Shown here piece by piece: positions 8,156 to 15,373 of a stretch of 37,840 bases of DNA; position 1 is the stretch's first letter; each line of letters starts with the position of its first letter. Made by a program: the position numbers and the translations under genes. The notes below the pieces were generated by a model. The model saw only the letters and a list, made by a program, of their open reading frames with translations. It had not been told where the DNA came from and ran no database searches. The stretch comes from Paenibacillus camerounensis (GTDB lineage: Bacteria > Bacillota > Bacilli > Paenibacillales > Paenibacillaceae): contig NZ_CCDG010000029.1 in assembly GCF_000723885.1 (NCBI RefSeq), positions 1 through 37,840 of the forward strand, in the 5' to 3' direction.

Positions 8156-8722
8156 TTATTTTGCCGGCGGGCGGTACGCTTTTTTATGAAAAGCATTAAT
8201 GTACTTGAACAGGGACTCCCCGTTATCCGTTACTGCAACTCCTGCCGCGAGCGGCTTCAGCATTGCCTGATAAGGCTCCGGCACCCAGATGTACTGATGC
8301 ACGTAAGGAGTAAGCACGAAGCCGTTCTTTTCCCAGAAATGAATCCGTTCTGTATGCTCCTCTGACGTTCCGGATTCCGCCTCGATAATAACGCCCTGCA
8401 CGCCAAGCTCCTTCTGTGCCCATTCCACAACCGAGTCCAGCATCAGCGTTCCGGCCCCCTGTCCGCGCAGCTCCCGGCTGACCGCAAGGTAATCAATGAT
8501 GAGCCGCCGGCCTTCTTGTCCGTCGATAATACCTGTAACAGCCATAGCGGCTGCGTGTCCATTTATGGTTCCGGCGTGCAGATAACCGATTCCCAGGTTC
8601 AGCATACTGCGCAGGATTTTTTCCGGCTTGGCCCCGCTGGGAAAAGCTTCACGGTAAACCGGCTCAACGGACCTCCACAGCTCATCGTTCCACTCAGCAA
8701 TTGTTATTAGCTCCATATTCAT
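8156..8722 (-). CDS. GNAT family N-acetyltransferase
   Basis: Predicted cytosolic acetyl-CoA-dependent transferase of 188 residues. The acetyl-CoA pyrophosphate-binding motif is RGQGAG at residues 86-91, after a beta strand with IDYLAVSRELR. A later segment HFWEKNGF fits the C-terminal GNAT beta-alpha unit. Its substrate is unknown. The reading frame extends upstream to 8767, but GGAGG lies about 10 bases before the ATG at 8722 (MNMELITIAEW), which I take as the start. It is a single-gene unit on the minus strand, tail to tail with dapL and divergent from the GyrI-like gene. Confidence 0.85.
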   Translation of the reverse strand: MNMELITIAEWNDELWRSVEPVYREAFPSGAKPEKILRSMLNLGIGYLHAGTINGHAAAMAVTGIIDGQEGRRLIIDYLAVSRELRGQGAGTLMLDSVVEWAQKELGVQGVIIEAESGTSEEHTERIHFWEKNGFVLTPYVHQYIWVPEPYQAMLKPLAAGVAVTDNGESLFKYINAFHKKAYRPPAK

Positions 8723-8850
8723 CCTCAAGTCGCCTCCATTATGATCATAACAGACCGGCAGGGGCATAGTAAAAACAGGAGGAGCAGAAGAGAGAAAGGC
8801 TGTTCAGACAGAATATTATTTTACCGGCGGATCAGTAATATGACATATAG

Positions 8851-8879
8851 CTGTCTAATTCTATGAGATAGAATGACAG
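8851..8879. promoter_or_regulatory. Imperfect palindrome, possible operator
   Basis: The segment CTGTC-TA-ATTCTA / TAGAAT-GACAG is an imperfect inverted repeat with loop TGAGA, located 28 bases before the start of the GyrI-like gene. Position and symmetry suggest a regulator site or an mRNA stem; no T-run follows. A weak ATGACA (8840) / TATGAG (8862) promoter would overlap it. Confidence 0.4.
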
Positions 8880-8906
8880 TATTAGCCCAAATAAAGAGGT
8901 GTACAT

Positions 8907-9551
8907 ATGGAAAAGAAGGATTTTAAAAGAGCGGACAAAGCGTTATATCAGCCTAAGACAGAACCCGGGGTTGTTGATGTGCCGGAGATGATTTTTATCC
9001 AGGTGGACGGGCAGGGTGACCCGAATGAGCCGGAGGGTGAATACCAGAGAGCAGTGGAGACACTGTACGCGCTGTCTTATGCGATCAAAATGGCCCCAAA
9101 AAGCGGTCCTGCACCTGAGGGGTACTTCGAGTACGTCGTGCCTCCGCTGGAGGGCCTGTGGTGGCAGGAGGGCATTCACGGGGTGGATTACACCAGAAAA
9201 GACAAGTTCTCCTGGACCGCGATGGTCCGCCAGCCGGAGTTCGTTGATTCGCAGGTGTATGCTGCTGCAGTGGAGAGCGTTACCCGTAAGAAACCGCAGA
9301 TTGATGTGTCCGCTGCTCGGCTCGTAACATTTACGGAAGGACTGTGTGTCCAGTGCATGCATATCGGCAGCTATGATGACGAACCGGCGACTGTTGATAA
9401 AATGAACCGGTACATAGCAGAGCAGGGCCTGCTATGTGATTTGTCAGACATCCGGAAGCATCATGAGATTTATCTGTCCGATCCGCGTAAATCGGATATA
9501 GCGAAGCTGAAGACAATCGTGCGTCATCCGGTACGGAAGGGTAATGATTAG
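8907..9551 (+). CDS. GyrI-like small-molecule-binding domain protein
   Basis: A 214-residue soluble protein without signal peptide or membrane segment. Its arrangement, MIFIQVDGQGDPNE ... YQRAVETLYALSYAIKMAPK ... YFEYVVPPLEGLWW ... CMHIGSYDDEPATVDKMNRYI ... HHEIYLSDPRK, fits the stand-alone GyrI-like (SOUL/BacR ligand-binding type) proteins of Bacillales. These are assumed to bind small hydrophobic ligands; no DNA-binding domain is present. AAAGAGGTG precedes ATG at 8907. It is an isolated gene downstream of an imperfect palindrome that may be its operator. Ligand and physiological role are unknown. Confidence 0.85.
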   Translation: MEKKDFKRADKALYQPKTEPGVVDVPEMIFIQVDGQGDPNEPEGEYQRAVETLYALSYAIKMAPKSGPAPEGYFEYVVPPLEGLWWQEGIHGVDYTRKDKFSWTAMVRQPEFVDSQVYAAAVESVTRKKPQIDVSAARLVTFTEGLCVQCMHIGSYDDEPATVDKMNRYIAEQGLLCDLSDIRKHHEIYLSDPRKSDIAKLKTIVRHPVRKGND

Positions 9552-9634
9552 CAAGATATAGAGCTCAACTGATAACGGCACCGGGGCTGGGGCATGTACA
9601 AGAGTGTACCTGTGGAATGTAAAACGGAGGAACG

Positions 9635-9814
9635 GTGTATATCAATCACTCAGATCCCAAGCCGTCCGGGAATGACGAAGAAAAGCTGTACTCGCCTGGC
9701 GGCTGCTTCTCTTCCTGTTATGCAGCAGCGCCATGCGGAAGCTTATGCCGACGAGCCGGTGCTGTCCCAGCAGCAGTGGTTGAGGCCGCGGTCCGCTGCA
9801 GCGGATTAGCTTAA
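9635..9814 (+). CDS. Possible small Cys-rich peptide (59 aa)
   Basis: A GTG-started frame of 59 codons, MYINHSDPKPSGNDEEKLYS then PGGCFSSCYAAAPCGSLCRR and an Ala/Val-rich end with one more Cys. GGAGG at 9626-9630 is only 4 bases from the GTG, which is tight. Five cysteines fall in the second half, with small residues around them, so a secreted or modified peptide is imaginable. No modification, transport or immunity gene lies nearby, and the alternative frame from ATG 9594 (71 codons) is equally open. I cannot recognise a family; it may be non-coding. Confidence 0.25.
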   Translation: MYINHSDPKPSGNDEEKLYSPGGCFSSCYAAAPCGSLCRRAGAVPAAVVEAAVRCSGLA

Positions 9815-9936
9815 GCAGCATCCCGGCTCCAATCCGCTACACCGGCTACGCTGTTGTGTCTACAGCATCCCCCTGATCGACGTTGCTCTAACTCTTAGCC
9901 CTTTAAAATAAGCTGGCGTTTTTTGCCGCTGATGCC

Positions 9937-10134
9937 TTTGCTTTTGCCCTTGCTTTTGCCCTTGCTTTTGCCCTTGCTTTTGCCCTTGCTTTTGCCCTTG
10001 CTTTTGCCCTTGCTTTTGCCCTTGCTTTTGCCCTTGCTTTTGTCCTTGCTTTTGCCCTTGCTTTTGCTTTTGCCTTTTCTTTTGCCTTTTCTTTTGCTTT
10101 TGCTTTTGCCTTTGCCTTTGCTTTTGAACTTGGT
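9937..10134. repeat. 12-bp tandem repeat array (CTTGCTTTTGCC)
   Basis: About ten in-phase copies of CTTGCTTTTGCC run from 9949 to 10068, one with a C-to-T change, flanked by degenerate CTTTTGC/CCTTTTG hexamers on both sides. On the plus strand one frame reads as Leu-Leu-Leu-Pro repeats, and on the minus strand as Gly-Lys-Ser-Lys repeats, but neither has a credible ribosome site. I treat it as a minisatellite, not as a gene. A single vestige of the same unit (complement) is present near 88-108. Confidence 0.9.
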
Positions 10135-10530
10135 TTTTGATTGTTAGCTATTAGTTTTTAGCTGTTTGCCTTTGCCATTTATAAATCGGACTTAAAAATA
10201 TTAGATCACAAATAGGTGCGCCTCTTAAGTAACGTGGGGTTCGGCCAGCAGCAAGTTAGATTTTTCGCTACTTAAAAATTAGTTTGATTTTCGCCACTTA
10301 ATTCCAGCATGTCCTTGTGTTTAGGAACTTTAACTGGAAAAAGGTCACCTAATTTTACCTGAACGGCCTCCAAAGAGTAGAAATAGCCTATATAGATTGC
10401 CTTTTTCCAATTAATACTCCTGACAGTGGATTTACAGGACAAATAGCTGGCGAATTTCCACTTATTTAAGTTTTACACCTTGCCTGGGTAGGCGACAACA
10501 GTCTAGTCTTCTTATAAGGCATCTTATTAG
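10135..10530. repeat. AT-rich non-coding stretch with short related repeats
   Basis: No convincing gene here. Related short segments recur: AGTTAGATTTTTCGCTACTT near 10254, TTAGTTTGATTTTCGCCACT near 10279, and a diverged form TGGCGAATTTCCACTT near 10448. Their common core is GATTTTCGCNACTTAA. They look like decayed copies of one ~25-bp interspersed unit. Confidence 0.45.
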
Positions 10531-10640
10531 GTGCCTTGTAAAGATTTTTTGCTGGTGACACTGGGCGTGCAGCCCGGCAGTCATCCCTTTGCTGCTCCTC
10601 CTCCCCCGAACTGGGAAAGTCTTCTGTTCAGGTGGAAGCG

Positions 10641-10770
10641 CGGAGGGGATTTTGGAACTGTAGGAGCGTTAGCGCCCGCCTTTGTCTCCAGATTTAATCC
10701 GCAGCGCGGAACAAATAAATTCAAATAAATCTGGAGACAACAGCGGCCGGAAGTCCAAAAACCCCGCAGC
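10641..10770. repeat. REP-like long palindromic element
   Basis: A perfect 15-bp inverted repeat (TTGTCTCCAGATTTA at 10682-10696, complement at 10726-10740) encloses a 29-base loop. It extends outward as imperfect arms: GGGGATTTTGGAACTG near 10646 pairs with AAGTCCAAAAACCCC near 10751. Open frames crossing it on both strands are by-products. The form is that of a dispersed palindromic repeat that could fold into a long hairpin. Confidence 0.65.
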
Positions 10771-10796
10771 AGCGCCCGGCACCCAAACCAGTACAT

Positions 10797-10917
10797 GCCC
10801 TATGGTTCACGCCTTATGGTACACGCCCTATGGTACACGCCCCATGGTTTACGCCCCATGGTTTACGCCCCATGGTTTACGCCCTATGGTTTACGTACTA
10901 TGGTTTACGCCCTACGT
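10797..10917. repeat. 14-bp tandem repeat array (ACGCCCCATGGTTT)
   Basis: Eight to nine copies of a 14-bp unit with core ACGCCCYATGGTTT, including several CCATGG palindromes, end about 60 bases before the pyr promoter. As 14 is not a multiple of 3, the open frame across it shifts codons between units and is not a likely gene. Confidence 0.9.
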
Positions 10918-10975
10918 TAATCACTGCATTTACACGCAACCCGTTCGCCCCCGCCTCCAAGAAAACTTTCCCAGT

Positions 10976-11004
10976 TTGACACCCGTCCAAACTTCTGTCA
11001 TAAT
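10976..11004 (+). promoter_or_regulatory. Sigma-A promoter of the pyr operon
   Basis: TTGACA (10976-10981), a 17-base spacer and CATAAT (10999-11004). This is a near-consensus vegetative promoter. Transcription would begin near 11011, leaving a leader of about 225 bases before pyrR that holds the PyrR attenuator. Confidence 0.88.
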
Positions 11005-11033
11005 TCCCTTAGTTGAATATGCGCCTTTAATTC

Positions 11034-11187
11034 AGTCCCGTGAGGCTGGCAAGGTAACGTGAATCGAGGTTCGCGACAAATGGATGGGATCCGTATGAGT
11101 ACGGATGGCCTCTTTATGCGCGCGGACACGCCATCTTTTTTAATCTGCGGATTTCACTCCTTGCCTGCTTTGGGCAAGGAGTTTTTT
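11034..11187 (+). promoter_or_regulatory. PyrR-dependent transcription attenuator
   Basis: The element AGTCCCGTGAGGCTGGCAAG at 11034-11053 matches the conserved PyrR-binding loop (AUCC-GAGG-type core) of Bacillus pyr leaders. It is followed by a competing structure region and a strong terminator: CTCCTTGCC (11157-11165) / GGCAAGGAG (11173-11181) and TTTTTT. When UMP is plentiful PyrR-UMP would stabilise the binding stem and allow the terminator to form. This mechanism is inferred from the well-studied Bacillus system; only the parts are seen here. Confidence 0.88.
11157..11187 (+). terminator. Attenuator terminator in the pyr leader
   Basis: A 9-bp perfect stem (11157-11165 with 11173-11181), 7-base loop and six T residues, 50 bases ahead of pyrR. 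It is the conditional terminator of the PyrR system. Confidence 0.93.
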
Positions 11188-11236
11188 GATTTCCGGGGGC
11201 TTGAACGGGCGTACAAGCGAAAGGATGGCTGGATAA

Positions 11237-11815
<579 letters not shown>

Positions 11816-11817
11816 CG

Positions 11818-12726
11818 ATGATGACAGCAACCAAGGTGAAGGAACGCAGTCTGCTGGGGATTAAAGAGCTGGACCGGACAGAGCTTTTGCAGCTTTTGAA
11901 CAGAACGGCATATTGGGATAATCAGGCTGAGAAGCTGACACCGGTGCTGAGATCACAGTTTGTGGCTAACATGTTTTTTGAGAACAGCACACGGACCCGT
12001 TTTTCCTTCGAAATGGCTGAGAAACGCCTTGGGGTGCAAGTACTGAATTTTACGGCGGCAGCTTCCAGTGTAGAAAAAGGCGAGTCGATCTACGATACAG
12101 TGCGCACACTGGAATCGATGGGGATCGACGCCGGAGTTGTGCGTTTGAAGCCTGCAGGAGTGCTGCAGCAGCTGGCGGAGAAGGTAACCATCCCGCTGAT
12201 CAATGCCGGAGACGGAAATAACGAGCATCCGACCCAGGCGCTGCTGGACATGTATACGATGACCCAAAATTTTGGCGAGCTGAAGGGCCTGAAAGTATCG
12301 ATTATCGGGGACATTATGCATAGCCGGGTGGCACGCTCGAACCTCTGGGGACTGACGAAGATGGGAGCAAGTGTGCAGTTCTGCGCCCCGGACAGCATGA
12401 AGGCGCCTGAACTGGCCCAGTATGCACCCTACGTCAGTATAGAGGAAGCACTGAAGGCGGACGTGGTTATGATGCTGAGAGTGCAGCTGGAGCGCCATGC
12501 AACAGGTATTCTGCAGTCAGCCGATGAATACCGCAAGCAGTACGGGCTCACTGAAGAGCGTGCAGCCAAGCTGGACAAGAACACGATCATTATGCATCCG
12601 GCGCCGGTCAACCGCAATGTGGAGATTGACGATGCGGTAGTCGAGAGCAGCCAGTCACGGATTTTCCCGCAGATGGCAAACGGAGTACCGGTAAGAATGG
12701 CAGTCATGGAGCGTGCACTTCAATAG
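11818..12726 (+). CDS. pyrB: Aspartate carbamoyltransferase catalytic subunit
   Basis: Cytosolic enzyme joining carbamoyl phosphate and aspartate to N-carbamoyl-aspartate, the second step of UMP synthesis. 302 residues. The carbamoyl-phosphate motif is FFENSTRTRFSFE with S57-T58-R59-T60-R61; the later HPTQALLDMYT and HPAPVNRNVEI segments are also conserved. No regulatory (PyrI) subunit gene is adjacent, as in other Firmicutes. GGAGG lies about 8 bases before the ATGATG start, in the end of pyrR. It is translationally coupled to pyrR by a 2-base gap. A further gap of over 100 bases, with a possible promoter, separates it from pyrC. Confidence 0.97.
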   Translation: MMTATKVKERSLLGIKELDRTELLQLLNRTAYWDNQAEKLTPVLRSQFVANMFFENSTRTRFSFEMAEKRLGVQVLNFTAAASSVEKGESIYDTVRTLESMGIDAGVVRLKPAGVLQQLAEKVTIPLINAGDGNNEHPTQALLDMYTMTQNFGELKGLKVSIIGDIMHSRVARSNLWGLTKMGASVQFCAPDSMKAPELAQYAPYVSIEEALKADVVMMLRVQLERHATGILQSADEYRKQYGLTEERAAKLDKNTIIMHPAPVNRNVEIDDAVVESSQSRIFPQMANGVPVRMAVMERALQ

Positions 12727-12771
12727 AAGAGACAGGCTCAAAAAAACCTGACATAATCGGATTAATAAATA

Positions 12772-12800
12772 TACACAAAGATGAATTTTTATTATATAAT
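12772..12800 (+). promoter_or_regulatory. Possible internal promoter ahead of pyrC
   Basis: In the 124-base pyrB-pyrC gap, TACACA (12772-12777), a 17-base spacer and a consensus TATAAT (12795-12800) form a plausible sigma-A promoter. The surrounding DNA is much more AT-rich than the genes. No PyrR-binding loop was found here, so transcription from it would escape attenuation if real. Confidence 0.45.
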
Positions 12801-12850
12801 ACAAACAGAGCTTGGAGCTGCGGCTTGCAGGCAAAAGGAGAATCATCATC

Positions 12851-14125
12851 GTGATCATTAGAAACGCCAGCGTATTGAACAAAGACGGCGAACTGGAAAT
12901 CAAGCACATCGTAGTTCAGGACGGAATCATTACAGCGGTTGAAAGTGAGCTTCCGGCGGAAGAATCCGGCGAGGTTGTAGATGCGGAAGGCAAACTGCTG
13001 GTACCGGGCCTGATTGACATGCATGTGCATCTGCGCGAGCCTGGCTTTGAGCATAAGGAAACGATTGAAACCGGCGCACGTTCGGCAGCCAAGGGCGGAT
13101 TCACCACCATCGCCTGCATGCCGAACACCCGCCCGGTGACTGACACTCCCGAAATTGTTGAGCTTGTAAAAGAAAAAGCGCGTGAAGCCGGACTCGTCAA
13201 AGTGCTGCCTTATGCGGCAATCACCAAAAATGAGCTTGGCCGCGAGCTGACGGACTTTGCCGCCCTGAAGGAAGCCGGAGCGATCGGCTTTACAGACGAC
13301 GGGGTTGGCGTACAGACGGCTCAAATGATGAAGGATGCCATGAGATTGGCTGCAAGCCTCGATATGCCGGTTATTGCGCACTGTGAGGATGATTCGCTGG
13401 TTGAAGGCTGTGCAGTTAATGAAGGAACTTTTGCGACCAAGCATGGCCTGAAGGGGATTCCGAACGAGTCGGAAGCCATTCACGTAGGGCGCGACATTCT
13501 GCTTGCTGAAGCTACCGGTGTTCACTACCATGTCTGCCATGTCAGCACAGAGCAGTCGGTACGGCTGATCCGCCAGGCGAAGCAAATCGGCATTAAAGTA
13601 ACTGCTGAGGTATGCCCGCATCATCTGCTGCTCTCCGAAGAAGACATTCCTGGAATGGACGCCAACTGGAAAATGAATCCGCCGCTGCGCTCCCGCCGAG
13701 ATGTGGAAGCCTGCATCGAGGGGCTGCTGGACGGTACGATCGACATCATCGTAACGGACCATGCGCCGCACAGCGAAGAAGAAAAAGCCAAGGGCATGCA
13801 GCTTGCACCGTTTGGCATCGTCGGCTTCGAGACAGCCTTCCCGCTGCTGTATACCGCTTTTGTAGCGACAGGCAAATGGGACCTGAGCATGCTGGTACAG
13901 CGGATGACCGCTGATCCGGCCCGCGTATTCCGGCTTAACACAGGCAGCCTTGCCGTTGGGGCACCGGCTGATCTGACACTGATTGACCTGAATGAAGAGC
14001 AGGTGGTAGACCCGGCCGCTTTTGCCACTAAAGGACGTAACACTCCGTTTACCGGATGGAAGCTGAAAGGCTGGCCGGTAGCAACCTGGGTAGACGGCAA
14101 GGCCGTCTGGAAGCAAAACAACTAA
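12851..14125 (+). CDS. pyrC: Dihydroorotase (class I, zinc-dependent)
   Basis: Cyclises carbamoyl-aspartate to dihydroorotate. The frame is open from 12812, but GTG at 12851 (MIIRNASVLNKDG) has GGAG 10 bases upstream at 12837-12840 and the usual family N-terminus, giving 424 residues. Metal ligands are visible in DMHVHLREPG (His58, His60), in PVIAHCEDD and in YHVCHVST. The catalytic Asp lies in VTDHAPHSEEEK. Amidohydrolase fold, cytosolic. It follows pyrB and precedes carA by 67 bases. Confidence 0.96.
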   Translation: MIIRNASVLNKDGELEIKHIVVQDGIITAVESELPAEESGEVVDAEGKLLVPGLIDMHVHLREPGFEHKETIETGARSAAKGGFTTIACMPNTRPVTDTPEIVELVKEKAREAGLVKVLPYAAITKNELGRELTDFAALKEAGAIGFTDDGVGVQTAQMMKDAMRLAASLDMPVIAHCEDDSLVEGCAVNEGTFATKHGLKGIPNESEAIHVGRDILLAEATGVHYHVCHVSTEQSVRLIRQAKQIGIKVTAEVCPHHLLLSEEDIPGMDANWKMNPPLRSRRDVEACIEGLLDGTIDIIVTDHAPHSEEEKAKGMQLAPFGIVGFETAFPLLYTAFVATGKWDLSMLVQRMTADPARVFRLNTGSLAVGAPADLTLIDLNEEQVVDPAAFATKGRNTPFTGWKLKGWPVATWVDGKAVWKQNN

Positions 14126-14192
14126 CAAGCCTGACTGAGTCAGGATAAAGACAATAGAATCAGACTACAGATACAAGAAGGAGTGGAAGGAA

Positions 14193-15371
14193 ATGCAGGC
14201 AAGATTGCTGCTTCAGGACGGAACGCTGTTTACAGGTACCGCATTTGGCGCTGAGGGCGAAATGACAGGCGAGGTTGTTTTTAACACAGGGATTACAGGT
14301 TATCAGGAGGTACTGTCGGACCCTTCGTACTGCGGACAGATCGTAACGATGACTTATCCGCTGATCGGGAACTACGGCATTACGCGTGATGATTTTGAAT
14401 CCGTGCGTCCTTTTGTACACGGCTTTGTTGTGCGCCGCCATGAAGAAGTGCCGAGCAACTGGCGTGCTGAATACAGTGTGGACGACCTGCTGAAGGAATA
14501 TGGCATTCCCGGGATCAGTGAAATTGACACCCGGATGCTGACCCGCATTATCCGCCACTACGGAACGATGAAAGCCATCCTGACCACATCGAACAAGCGT
14601 GTGGAAGAGCTGATGGAAATGATGGGCGACACAACCATTGAAGAACTGCGCAACCAGGTTGCCCGTACTTCGACTACAACAAGCTACAGCAGCCCTGGAA
14701 CAAAGGAACGGATCGTGCTGGTTGACTACGGCGCGAAGACCGGTATCCTGCGCGAGCTGAATAACCGCGGCTGTGACGTAGTGGTCGTGCCTCATGATGT
14801 AACTGCGGACGAAATCCGCCGACTGAACCCTGATGGCATCCAGCTGTCCAACGGCCCTGGGGACCCTAAGGATGTGCCTTATGCTGTCAACACCATCTCT
14901 GAGCTGCTCGGAGAATATCCGATCTTTGGCATCTGCCTGGGTCACCAATTGTTCGCACTGGCCTGCGGCGCAGACACCGAGAAGCTGAAATTCGGCCACC
15001 GCGGCGGTAACCACCCGGTTAAGGAGCTGGAAAGCGGACGCTGCTTCATCACTTCGCAGAACCACGGCTACACTGTTAATGAAGAATCTGTGCAGAGCAC
15101 CGAGCTTGAAGTGACGCACATCAACAATAATGATAAAACGATTGAAGGTCTGAAGCATTCCCGTTACCCTGCCTTTTCGGTGCAATACCATCCGGAAGCA
15201 GCGCCGGGACCGCATGACAGCAGCTATCTGTTCGACCGTTTCCTGCAGATGATTGCTGACCACAAAGCGAAGACGCCTGCCGGCTCGCGCCAGGCACAGC
15301 TTGCTGCCAATGCCAGAATCACGGCACCTAAACAGACGCCGAAGCTTGAAGCCGTGAAAGGAGCTCTATAA
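14193..15371 (+). CDS. carA: Carbamoyl-phosphate synthase small (glutaminase) subunit
   Basis: Supplies ammonia from glutamine to CarB for carbamoyl phosphate. 392 residues. N-terminal domain with [23 protein letters not shown]-terminal class I glutamine amidotransferase domain with [12 protein letters not shown] (nucleophile Cys248) and a His-Pro-Glu block in [21 protein letters not shown]. The final ~35 residues (from about [11 protein letters not shown]) extend beyond the amidotransferase fold, are Ala/Lys-rich and look disordered. GAAGGA precedes ATG. It ends 2 bases before carB, so the two subunits are made together. As the copy inside a pyr operon, it is likely the pyrimidine-responsive synthase. 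Confidence 0.96.
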   Translation: MQARLLLQDGTLFTGTAFGAEGEMTGEVVFNTGITGYQEVLSDPSYCGQIVTMTYPLIGNYGITRDDFESVRPFVHGFVVRRHEEVPSNWRAEYSVDDLLKEYGIPGISEIDTRMLTRIIRHYGTMKAILTTSNKRVEELMEMMGDTTIEELRNQVARTSTTTSYSSPGTKERIVLVDYGAKTGILRELNNRGCDVVVVPHDVTADEIRRLNPDGIQLSNGPGDPKDVPYAVNTISELLGEYPIFGICLGHQLFALACGADTEKLKFGHRGGNHPVKELESGRCFITSQNHGYTVNEESVQSTELEVTHINNNDKTIEGLKHSRYPAFSVQYHPEAAPGPHDSSYLFDRFLQMIADHKAKTPAGSRQAQLAANARITAPKQTPKLEAVKGAL

Positions 15372-15373
15372 TT

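Noticed and set aside
9923..10147. Poly-Leu/Pro frame of 74 residues
   Set aside because: It is a by-product of the 12-bp repeat; no ribosome site and no non-repeat part.
10682..11062. 126-residue frame crossing the REP-like element and 14-bp array
   Set aside because: The 14-bp unit shifts codons between copies and the frame ends inside the pyr leader; no ribosome site.
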